Source: Deltaproteobacteria bacterium (lineage in GTDB: Bacteria > Desulfobacterota > Anaeroferrophillalia > Anaeroferrophillales > Anaeroferrophillaceae). Taken from it: DNA of 35,356 bases. The notes under the pieces were generated by a model. It searched no databases. It was given only the letters and a program-made list of their open reading frames with translations, and had not been told where the DNA came from. Positions 26,082 to 34,426 of the stretch are shown here, piece after piece. The position numbers were made by a program, and so were the translations under genes. Numbering within the stretch: the first letter of the stretch is position 1; the number at the start of each line of letters is the position of its first letter. The stretch is taken from NCBI GenBank assembly GCA_019306045.1, contig JAFDMG010000005.1, positions 1-35,356 of the forward strand, in the 5' to 3' direction.

Positions 26082-27974
26082 TCAACCCACATTCATTCCA
26101 TCCAAGAAAATCCTGCACCACCACTCAAAACTGAGGAAGGACCAGAGCAATAAACGGTGATTCTGCCGACCGGCAACATGCTCTTCAACTATTCGCCTGA
26201 CATAGCGAGGATTGATAAAATCACGGTAGGAAGCCCGTTTATTGAGCAGAATTTCTTTTACATACGCCAGGGATTCCCCGCGATACCAGGATTCGTCGGG
26301 AGCAGAAAAACCCTGCTTCTTACGTTTGAGGATATCTGCTGACAAAATCTCCGCCATGGCCTGCCGCAGAACATTCTTCCCCTCACTGGCGGCCCGGTAA
26401 CGACGCAGCTTACGGGTTTCATTCTCATCCATGCGTTTGATCTGCTCGAAATTGGCCAGTTTATGGACAATGGGAATTCGCTGGGAAAAATCAACCAAAT
26501 CGTTGTCCAAAAATGGCACCCGTTCTTCCAAGCCATGAGCCATCGACAATTTATCTCCCACCAGCAAAAGACCGGCCAGAAAAGTTTTGATTTCAAAATA
26601 GAGCGAGTTGGCAATATGTTCTTCGGGAGTATCGTATTTTAACCGTTCATTGAAAGTGAACACCCGACTGAAAGTGCGAAAAGTATCCCACTCACGCACC
26701 TGACGGCGGATATCATCGGTAAATAACTGTTCTTTTTTATCCTGATCAGAAACCAACCGCTGCCAGAAAGAATAATACTGCCGAAAATAATCGTCCCGGC
26801 CGAGTGCTCCGGAAACCCGGTAGTAACGCCAGGGATAGCCGGCATACAACTCATCCCCTCCGGCGCCGGACAAACAAACCTTAACAAAACGGGAAGCCAG
26901 GCGGGAAACATAAAAGTTCGGGTAGCTCATCCCCAAACGCAAATCTTCCAGATGCCAAACCAACCGCGGCAGAGCCCAGCTGATATCGGAAGAATTTACC
27001 ACTTGCTGGTAATGCTCGGTTTTGAAATGGCAGGCGATCAGTTCCGCCTCCCGCCGTTCATCAAAATTTGCTTCCACCCCGGTAACCGCCGAAAGGTCGA
27101 AGCCGCAGGTAAAGGTCGCCAGGCGGGGAATGAATGATGACGCCACCGCCACGATGGAACCCGAATCCATACCCCCGGAGAGATAACTGCCCACCGGCAC
27201 ATCGCTAATCAGCTGCCGGGTTACCGCCTGTTTAAAAAGACGGGACGTTTCCTCGCGGGCTTCCTCCAGGCTCATGCGCTCTTCACGATCAGTGAAATTA
27301 TAATCCCACCAGGTATGGCGCTGGAGTTCCGGCTCGGACTCGCTGATCCAGCGGATGGATGCCGCCTGCAATAGATTGATGCCTTTGAAAAGAGTATGAT
27401 AGCGAAAAAGGTTCTGAAAAGTGAAATATTCGTTAAGGGCATCGGGATTGATGGTCACAGAGATTCTGGCATGGGCCAGAACAGCCTTAATCTCCGAGGC
27501 AAACACCAAGGTCTTGCCAACCATCGTCCAGTAAAGGGGTTTGATGCCATAGCGGTCCCGCACCAGGTAAAGACGGCGGCGGCGGCCATCCCAGAGAGCG
27601 AAGGCAAACATGCCGTTCAATTTTTTGACCACATCAATACCCCAGGCTTCATAGCCATGGAGCAACACTTCCGTATCGGTACGGGAATGAAAGTGGTATC
27701 CAAGGGCTTCCAGCTCTCCCCGAAGATGAAGAAAGTTATAGATTTCACCGTTATAAACCAGAGCCACCTGGCCGTCGGCCGACAACATCGGCTGATGTCC
27801 GGCAGGGGAAGGATCTAAAATAGCCAGCCGCCGGTGTCCTAAAGCAATATTGACATCGATAAATTGTCCTTCGTCATCCGGACCACGGTGAATCATTGCT
27901 TCGGTCATCGACCGGATGAGAGAATGGGATATGGGCTCGCCATCCAGATTGAAAATGCCGCAGATACCACACAT
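26082..27974 (-). CDS. asnB: Asparagine synthase (glutamine-hydrolysing)-like amidotransferase
   Basis: MCGICGIFNLDGEPI (N-terminal Cys nucleophile), MIHRGPDDEGQF, VALVYNGEIYNF, SDVPVGSYLSGGMDSGSIVAVA. Confidence 0.9.
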   Translation of the reverse strand: MCGICGIFNLDGEPISHSLIRSMTEAMIHRGPDDEGQFIDVNIALGHRRLAILDPSPAGHQPMLSADGQVALVYNGEIYNFLHLRGELEALGYHFHSRTDTEVLLHGYEAWGIDVVKKLNGMFAFALWDGRRRRLYLVRDRYGIKPLYWTMVGKTLVFASEIKAVLAHARISVTINPDALNEYFTFQNLFRYHTLFKGINLLQAASIRWISESEPELQRHTWWDYNFTDREERMSLEEAREETSRLFKQAVTRQLISDVPVGSYLSGGMDSGSIVAVASSFIPRLATFTCGFDLSAVTGVEANFDERREAELIACHFKTEHYQQVVNSSDISWALPRLVWHLEDLRLGMSYPNFYVSRLASRFVKVCLSGAGGDELYAGYPWRYYRVSGALGRDDYFRQYYSFWQRLVSDQDKKEQLFTDDIRRQVREWDTFRTFSRVFTFNERLKYDTPEEHIANSLYFEIKTFLAGLLLVGDKLSMAHGLEERVPFLDNDLVDFSQRIPIVHKLANFEQIKRMDENETRKLRRYRAASEGKNVLRQAMAEILSADILKRKKQGFSAPDESWYRGESLAYVKEILLNKRASYRDFINPRYVRRIVEEHVAGRQNHRLLLWSFLSFEWWCRIFLDGMNVG

Positions 27975-29071
27975 CAGCAGGCTACCAGCCTTTCAACCAC
28001 TTCTTCCTGATCATTCCGACTCAGCTCATGATACAAGGGCAAGGCCAGGCAATGCTCGCCTACATACTGGCTGCCAACGGGTTTTTCCCTGATTAAACAT
28101 CGGTTCCCGGCATTGAAAGCCGGATGCTGATGTAAACAATATGTGCCGATCTGAACTTCAATGCCGGCAGCTCGCAGCCGTTTGAAAACCCGGTCACGAT
28201 TTGCCACCAGGACGCAAAAAGTTTGATATGAATGCTCCCCCCCCCTGGTGGTGCGGGGCAGAGAAACGGCCTTGACGCCGGACAATAAATCGATATACGT
28301 GGCGGCCAGTTCGCGCCGGCGCGCCAGAAGCTCATGGACATATTCCATCTGTGCCAGACCGATGGCCGCCAGCACATCACTCATCTTGTAATTGGTGCCG
28401 ATCATTTGAAAAACCGCCCGCTGCCGGTCACTATCCTGCCCCAAGCCAAAATGTTTATAGGAAACAAGCCAGTCACGGCCTTCCCGGAAAGCCGTGGTAA
28501 TCAGACCACCTTCGCCGGTAGTAATGAATTTACGGGGGTGGAGGCTGAAAACCGAAAAATCAGCAAAGCTTCCCACTTTCCTCCCCCGGAATTCAGCCCC
28601 AAAGGCACAGGCCGCATCTTCAATAATCGCAATGCCATAATTTTTTTTGATTGCAGCCAGGCGATCATAATCCAAAGGATTGCCAAACAGGGACACGGGA
28701 ATCACCGCTCTGGTTCTGGAAGTTATCGCCTTTTCCAAAGCCTCGTAATCAATCAGCATCGTTTCCGGGTCCACATCAACAATCACTATGTCAGCGCCAA
28801 CGATGGCCACGACATCGGCAGTGGCGGGATACGTATAATCGGGAACTATCACTTCGTCTCCGGGACCAATCCGGTAATAACGCAGTACTGCCTCCAGGCC
28901 CACAGTACAAGAAGTCATGGCCAGACAATAGGAAGCCCCCAGATACTCCCTGCAGGCATGTTCAAAAGCCGCGGTTACCTTGCCTTCCGTCAAGTAACCG
29001 CTTGCCAGAACCTCCAACACCCGTTCCCCGACGGTTGCGGGTAAAAAAGGTTTAATCAGAGGAATTCTCAT
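27974..29071 (-). CDS. DegT/DnrJ/EryC1/StrS-family PLP-dependent sugar aminotransferase
   Basis: MRIPLIKPFLPATVGERVLEVLASGYLTEG, VIVPDYTYPATADVVAIVGA, IIEDAACAFGAEFRGRKVGSFADFSVFSLHPRKFITTGEGG (PLP lysine). Confidence 0.92.
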   Translation of the reverse strand: MRIPLIKPFLPATVGERVLEVLASGYLTEGKVTAAFEHACREYLGASYCLAMTSCTVGLEAVLRYYRIGPGDEVIVPDYTYPATADVVAIVGADIVIVDVDPETMLIDYEALEKAITSRTRAVIPVSLFGNPLDYDRLAAIKKNYGIAIIEDAACAFGAEFRGRKVGSFADFSVFSLHPRKFITTGEGGLITTAFREGRDWLVSYKHFGLGQDSDRQRAVFQMIGTNYKMSDVLAAIGLAQMEYVHELLARRRELAATYIDLLSGVKAVSLPRTTRGGEHSYQTFCVLVANRDRVFKRLRAAGIEVQIGTYCLHQHPAFNAGNRCLIREKPVGSQYVGEHCLALPLYHELSRNDQEEVVERLVAC

Positions 29072-30002
29072 ATATCTTCCCCAAGTAGCCCGGTTCAAGG
29101 TAAAACATTTTCCAGTGGTCACAATGGTCACAGGGAGGCAAATTACCAACTTCTCCCGAGAGATGTGTTCCTCTGACGTTCTCATATGCCGGCGAATTCC
29201 AAATCTCGGCAATTGACTGCCGGTTGAGATCACCAAGGCTCTGCGTCTTCGCCCTAGTCCAGTCGTGGTTACACAAGGCAACCTGCCCATCCCAATAAAT
29301 TATCATATCTGTAAACGGCTTCCAGCATGGCCGGCGTTGGGCGAAAGCCGGCAGGGGATCGGCGATACTGCCAGGATAACCGTCTTGTGAGTGCTCAATG
29401 TAAATACGCACCCGATCAACCAGAGGCCGCCAGAAAGCCACGAAAGCCTCCATTCCTGGTCGATGCAATTCCGTGGCCACTGATGAAACCTGTACCTGTG
29501 GCAGGTTAGTTCCTTTTTGCTGTTTCAGTTCCAAAAACTGCAAAATGTTGTGAACAACTTTTTCGTAACAGCTTCCCCGACGCGTCTGGTGGTAAATTTC
29601 CGGATCGATCGTATCCACCGAAAAAGAGATAAAGTCCAATTCCAGATCAAGAATTTTTTCCGCCGCCTGCCGATCAAGTCGCATGCCATTAGAGGTCAAT
29701 TGCAGCGGCCCGATTCCACGGCTTTTGGCGTATTGAAGAATCTCAAACCAATCCGGATGTAGCAAACTTTCACCTCGAAAAAATGGCACCAAAGTCACCG
29801 GCAGATACTGCGTCATCTCATCGATCAGGCATTTTGCCAGTTTTGCATCCATGTAACCCTGGTGTTTTGCCATCAATTTTCGGGGACAAAAAGTGCAGCT
29901 CAGGTTGCAACAATTGGTCAATTCCAGGGTAATGCGATCAGGAAAAGGACCGGCTACCGGAATACGCTGTTCAGATTTATTGATGGCAATTTCATTCATC
30001 AT
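29052..30002 (-). CDS. Radical SAM protein with SPASM-type C-terminus
   Basis: LELTNCCNLSCTFCPRKLMA (CxxxCxxC) and C-terminal RRPCWKPFTDMIIYWDGQVALCNHDWTR...LPPCDHCDHW cysteines. Confidence 0.88.
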   Translation of the reverse strand: MMNEIAINKSEQRIPVAGPFPDRITLELTNCCNLSCTFCPRKLMAKHQGYMDAKLAKCLIDEMTQYLPVTLVPFFRGESLLHPDWFEILQYAKSRGIGPLQLTSNGMRLDRQAAEKILDLELDFISFSVDTIDPEIYHQTRRGSCYEKVVHNILQFLELKQQKGTNLPQVQVSSVATELHRPGMEAFVAFWRPLVDRVRIYIEHSQDGYPGSIADPLPAFAQRRPCWKPFTDMIIYWDGQVALCNHDWTRAKTQSLGDLNRQSIAEIWNSPAYENVRGTHLSGEVGNLPPCDHCDHWKMFYLEPGYLGKIYENSSD

Positions 30003-30027
30003 TTATCAGCTCACCCCGCCATGAACA

Positions 30028-31221
30028 CTAACCTGCTCCCAAAAGGGAGGTAAATTGTTGCAAATAGATTTTCCCGCCAGGTTTTATGCCCGTAAAATAG
30101 GAAGCCATATCTTTTTTCGCCTGCCTGGCAAGGCATTGCAACTGCTCAGGGTTGCGACTGGCCCAGATAACTTTTGTCACCAGATCCATCACGTCGTCCG
30201 GTTTGATAAAAATGGCATTTTGACCATCAACCCAGGGAGTGTCGCGGTTATCGGAAGAATCAACCAACAATTGGGGCTTGCCAGCCATGGTAATCTCCTG
30301 GCTGACGGCATTAAAAGCAATGCCGCCCACCCCCAAATGACTGAATTGCAGGTAGTGCATCACATTGGTTTTGGCCCCAAGGATGGTAACCCTGTCTGCC
30401 AGCTTGAGGTCCTTGATCAAGTCCTCCATTTCCTTTCTCAACTCACCGCTCCCCAGATAAAAAAGATGGAAATTGAGATCTTTTTGTTTCCAAACCGAAG
30501 CCGCCTGAATCAGAGCCAGCAATGGTAGATTATTGTCCCTGATTTTCAGCCGTTCAAACCTGCCGATATAAGTAATAATGAAAGGATGGTTCCTGTTTTG
30601 CAGAATAGCAGCCATATCCGCCGGCATCTCCCGTACCGGCTCATTTTCATAAACAATCAAGGGGAGGGTCAGATAACGGGCGGGAAATCTTTTTTTATAC
30701 TCTTCGTTCCAGGGCTGAGGGCCAAAACAATCAATGGCAGCATCCACCTGCCGGTGAATGAAACGATTGAGCCAAGATGGTAACAAACGGATGTCACTGC
30801 CCCGTACCGTGAGCACGATCTTGGTACCAAACATCCATTTTGCTGGCAAAGACAGCAAAGCGGCAAGACTCCACTGAGCATGAATTATGTCCGCCCACCG
30901 ACCATGTAAAAAAATCTTTCCGGCCATCACCAAGAGGAAAAACGGGATTTGCAACATCGACAGCCAGGAAAGTTCAGCATACAATGGCTTGCCAGCCCTT
31001 TTTAAACATTGCCAACGAACAGGGAAAAAATAATCAAACCTGAAAACACTGATCCCCGGTTCTGGATTTTCATAATGGGGAACAGTAGCGAAACGGGGGG
31101 TTATCACCCGCACCACAGCCCCATTGGCGGCATAAGCCCGCGCTTCCGCCAGCACGAATTTACCATCATAATTTTCTTCTGGCAAAAAGGGAAAACTGAA
31201 AGTTGGCATTAAGATATTCAT
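30028..31221 (-). CDS. Glycosyltransferase, GT4-like
   Basis: MNILMPTFSFPFLPEENYDGKFVLAEARAYAANGAVVRVITPRF; FIITYIGRFERLKIRDNN; FHLFYLGSGELRKEMEDLIKDLKLADRVTILGAKTN. Confidence 0.82.
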   Translation of the reverse strand: MNILMPTFSFPFLPEENYDGKFVLAEARAYAANGAVVRVITPRFATVPHYENPEPGISVFRFDYFFPVRWQCLKRAGKPLYAELSWLSMLQIPFFLLVMAGKIFLHGRWADIIHAQWSLAALLSLPAKWMFGTKIVLTVRGSDIRLLPSWLNRFIHRQVDAAIDCFGPQPWNEEYKKRFPARYLTLPLIVYENEPVREMPADMAAILQNRNHPFIITYIGRFERLKIRDNNLPLLALIQAASVWKQKDLNFHLFYLGSGELRKEMEDLIKDLKLADRVTILGAKTNVMHYLQFSHLGVGGIAFNAVSQEITMAGKPQLLVDSSDNRDTPWVDGQNAIFIKPDDVMDLVTKVIWASRNPEQLQCLARQAKKDMASYFTGIKPGGKIYLQQFTSLLGAG

Positions 31222-31228
31222 TAAAAAA

Positions 31229-32176
31229 CTATTTGAGCTCTTTATTGTATTCCATGTCAAACCACATGGCGAAAAAAAGCGACTGCAAACCAGTGATAAA
31301 AAGAAAAGCCGCAAACAAAGCGCTGGTAGGCGCCACGCTGTGTCCGGCAAGCCTGACCAGTAGCAGGTAAAGGCCAAACAGCAAACCGGATGGAGTCAGG
31401 GCCATACCCATAAGATAAAAAAACAACAGGGGATGGAAGTCCCGAATAACATATTTTTCAAACATCCGCCGCCAAAAACCTTTGAACAATAGCGCCGGAA
31501 TCGTAAACATAACTTTTCTCACTTTAATACCTGAACGCTCGCCAACGTTGTAAATCGGCCGGATGGAAACATCTTTAACCCGGAAATGAGCAATGTTCAA
31601 CTTGATCAACAAGTCATTGGGCATACCGTAACGGGGATAAATATCATCTAAATCAAGGCGCTGGAGAGCCGCCAAGGAGATGGCGGTATAACCGCTCTGA
31701 GAATCGGCAATATGCCAATAACCGGAGGCAATTTTGGTAAACAGCGAAAGAAAGGAGTTGCCGATGTAACGATATTTGGGAATCATATCCCATGATTCCC
31801 CCCGAAAAAGACGGTTTCCCTTGGTATAGTCATATTCACCACGACAAACAGGACCGACGATGCGCGGCAGATCATCGGGATCCATCTGGAAGTCAGCCGC
31901 CATGACGGCAGTCACATCCACTTGATGATCCCGGGCCCACTTGTAGCCGGTGGCAATGGCTCCCCCAACCCCTTGATTATTCTCATGTATCAACAGCACC
32001 AGTCGCGGCTCGTCCTTCATCAGAGCCTCCACGGTCGCCACGGTTTCATCGGTACTGCAGTCATCAACAACAACTATGTGATCAACAAAATCAGGAATAC
32101 TACGAACGACTTTGCCGATCAGCAGTTTTTCATTATAAGCAGGGATAACCACGGCAACACTTTTATCAGCAAACAT
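31229..32176 (-). CDS. Glycosyltransferase family 2 (dolichyl-phosphate mannosyltransferase-like) with C-terminal TM segments
   Basis: VAVVIPAYNEKLLIGKVVRSIPDFVDHIVVVDDCSTDETV, MAADFQMDPDDLPRI. Confidence 0.9.
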   Translation of the reverse strand: MFADKSVAVVIPAYNEKLLIGKVVRSIPDFVDHIVVVDDCSTDETVATVEALMKDEPRLVLLIHENNQGVGGAIATGYKWARDHQVDVTAVMAADFQMDPDDLPRIVGPVCRGEYDYTKGNRLFRGESWDMIPKYRYIGNSFLSLFTKIASGYWHIADSQSGYTAISLAALQRLDLDDIYPRYGMPNDLLIKLNIAHFRVKDVSIRPIYNVGERSGIKVRKVMFTIPALLFKGFWRRMFEKYVIRDFHPLLFFYLMGMALTPSGLLFGLYLLLVRLAGHSVAPTSALFAAFLFITGLQSLFFAMWFDMEYNKELK

Positions 32177-32206
32177 GCATCTTCCTCATCAATAACAGTA
32201 CTCTCT

Positions 32207-33784
32207 TCAATCAACCACCACAACCACTTCCTCATTTTGCAATTCGTAACTTTGCTCGCAGGCCTTACAAGAACATTTACCGTTTGCATTGAATTCCAAT
32301 CGTTGTCCGCAGGCACAGACCCAGCCAACCAGGCGAGCAGGATTCCCCGTCACTAAGGCATAATCAGGCACATCGCAGGTAACCACGGCCCCGGCGCCAA
32401 CAAAGGCATAGCGGCCAATATTATTGCCGCAAATTATCGTGGCGTTGGCCCCAATGGTCGCCCCTTTGCCTACCAGGGTGCGGCGGAATTCATTCTTGCG
32501 GGAAATATGAGCCCGGGGATTGATGACATTGGTAAAAACCATGGAAGGACCACAAAAAACATCATCCTCAAGTTCAACCCCGGCATAGATGCTGACATTG
32601 TTTTGGATTTTACAACCTGAACCAATGCACACTCGTGGAGCTACCACGACATTCTGCCCCAATACACAATTAGAACCAATTTTCGCCTCATCCATCAAAT
32701 GGCAAAAATGCCAGATTTTTGTTCCCACACCAATCTTCACTTTATCATCCACCACGGCAGTCGGATGAACAAAATATGGCCTTGCCGTTTTCTTTTCCCG
32801 AGACTGGCTTTTCTTCTCCGACATTAATGCCTGTTGACAACTTTCCAGCACACTGAGAACGCGCAGACCTTCTTCGCCACTGGTCCTTGGCTCTTGCCGC
32901 GAGGCAAGGCAATCCAGAAAATGACGTAATTCCTCTTTTAAAGGTTCAACCTTCGGCAATGCTATTTTCTCGGCCTTGGCCTTGCAGGGCACCGCTTCAA
33001 CTCCATGCCACTCTATACTATGGGGATAAACCAGGAGCTTGTCTTCAGGTTCCGTATCGTTAAAAACCACCATTCGCCGGTCGCCAACCACCACCAGCCG
33101 TTGCTCCTTGAAAGGATGAAGCCAGGAGACAAAAATATGAGCCCGAACACCGCTGGGGAAAGCCAACTGACTGACCGTCACATCGGCGATGTGCGGATTA
33201 AGATAATTGCCGCCACCGGCGGTTACCGATGACGGCAACTCGCTGGCCAGGCCCAAAATAACTGAAATATCATGGGGGGCAAAAGACCAGAGGATGTTCT
33301 CTTCCCGGCGGATTTTGCCCAGATTGAGCCGGTGGGAATAAATATATTGCAGGCGTCCTAGAAAGCCAGTATCGATCATCTCTTTGATTTTCAGCACCGC
33401 CGGGTGGTACCAAAGCAGATGCCCGACCATTAGTATGGCCTTGGCAGCCTGTGCGCGCTGGACCAAATCTTCCCTATAATCCGCCGTCGAGCACAGGGGT
33501 TTCTCCACAAAAACGTCCTTGCCGGCTGCCAGAGCTTTACAAACCATCTGGTAATGCATCTCGGCCGGCGTGGCAATGGCTACCGCGGCAATCTTCTCAT
33601 CAGCCAGCAGCTGCTCCATGGAGGTGGTAATCGCAACATCGGGATATAGCTTGTTTATTTCCTGTAAAGATTCTAAATTACGATCGCAAACTGCGGCCAA
33701 AGCCCCCAGCTCATAAAAATTCCGCACCAGATTGCGGCCCCAATAGCCACTGCCGATTACTGCCACCCGAAAGTTTGTTGACAA
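32207..33784 (-). CDS. Fusion: Gfo/Idh/MocA-family NAD(P)-dependent sugar dehydrogenase + hexapeptide N-acetyltransferase (WlbA+WlbB-like) + C-terminal zinc ribbon
   Basis: N-term FRVAVIGSGYWGRNLVRNF ... VEKPLCSTADYREDL; C-term YFVHPTAVVDDKVKIGVGTKIWHFCHLMDEAKIGSNCVLGQNVVVAPRV...GANATIICGNNIGRYAFVGAGAVVTCDVPDYALVTGNPARLVGWVCACGQRLEFNANGKCSCKACEQSYEL. Confidence 0.9.
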   Translation of the reverse strand: MSTNFRVAVIGSGYWGRNLVRNFYELGALAAVCDRNLESLQEINKLYPDVAITTSMEQLLADEKIAAVAIATPAEMHYQMVCKALAAGKDVFVEKPLCSTADYREDLVQRAQAAKAILMVGHLLWYHPAVLKIKEMIDTGFLGRLQYIYSHRLNLGKIRREENILWSFAPHDISVILGLASELPSSVTAGGGNYLNPHIADVTVSQLAFPSGVRAHIFVSWLHPFKEQRLVVVGDRRMVVFNDTEPEDKLLVYPHSIEWHGVEAVPCKAKAEKIALPKVEPLKEELRHFLDCLASRQEPRTSGEEGLRVLSVLESCQQALMSEKKSQSREKKTARPYFVHPTAVVDDKVKIGVGTKIWHFCHLMDEAKIGSNCVLGQNVVVAPRVCIGSGCKIQNNVSIYAGVELEDDVFCGPSMVFTNVINPRAHISRKNEFRRTLVGKGATIGANATIICGNNIGRYAFVGAGAVVTCDVPDYALVTGNPARLVGWVCACGQRLEFNANGKCSCKACEQSYELQNEEVVVVVD

Positions 33785-33825
33785 GATCTTCTCCCTTAAC
33801 TACTACTGGTTAAAATTACTGTTTA

Positions 33826-33854
33826 CGTTCACAACCTAACGTTCGACAACCTAA
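33826..33854. repeat. Tandem direct repeat CGTTCACAACCTAA / CGTTCGACAACCTAA upstream of the glycan operon
   Basis: Two adjacent 14/15-bp copies differing by one inserted base. Confidence 0.6.
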
Positions 33855-33873
33855 ATAAAAAACTTAAAAACAT

Positions 33874-33907
33874 AAAAAAGGCTTCTGGAAACCCAGAAGC
33901 CTTTTTT
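33874..33907. terminator. Perfect bidirectional intrinsic terminator
   Basis: AAAAAAGGCTTCTGG-AAAC-CCAGAAGCCTTTTTT: 15-bp perfect stem, 4-nt loop, A-run/T-run flanks; directly after the pilin gene. Confidence 0.93.
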
Positions 33908-33930
33908 GAGCTTTGCAAAAACCCATAAAA

Positions 33931-34413
33931 TCAGTCGAACAACCACCTGAAGATAGAATATCCTTGCAGACCCGGTACATTGGTATCGGCAACGGGGTTG
34001 ATATCATTATTGTCAATGGTCCATCGGTCAGTATTACCATCAATTACTGCTTGTGCCTCAATGGTAAAAGATGGGGCAGTTGAGGCATTAGTAACTTTCA
34101 GGACGTAATCCCCACGGGTAAAACTGTTGTCAGCTACGCCGCTGTCATCAAACCCCGGTAAAATATCAATCGTACTGGCATAACGGTTGTTTTCGCTAAA
34201 AAACTGCTCTTCCGCCATCTGGGCTGCTTTAAGACCGATGATCGCATCCGATTGATGGGCACGGTTAATATAATTTCTATACATCGGTATAGCTACAGTC
34301 GCCAAAACTGCCAAAATGGCCACTGTAATCATCAACTCCACGAGTGTAAAACCTTTTTTTTTGTTCGGCAATGGATTTCCCGTCAGCAATTTTTTTACCA
34401 CGGACATATTCAT
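33931..34413 (-). CDS. Type IV major pilin-like protein
   Basis: Class III signal NKKKG|FTLVELMITVAILAVLATVAIPMYRNYINRAHQSDA with Glu+5; start at 34413 or 34407 (MSVVKKL). Confidence 0.92.
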   Translation of the reverse strand: MNMSVVKKLLTGNPLPNKKKGFTLVELMITVAILAVLATVAIPMYRNYINRAHQSDAIIGLKAAQMAEEQFFSENNRYASTIDILPGFDDSGVADNSFTRGDYVLKVTNASTAPSFTIEAQAVIDGNTDRWTIDNNDINPVADTNVPGLQGYSIFRWLFD

Positions 34414-34426
34414 ACCCCTTTCTTTC

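Noticed and set aside
26082-27974. asnB as an antibiotic (NRPS/lasso) tailoring gene
   Set aside because: No NRPS, PKS or RiPP precursor/cyclase partners nearby; neighbours are glycan genes, so a glycan or general amidotransferase role fits better.
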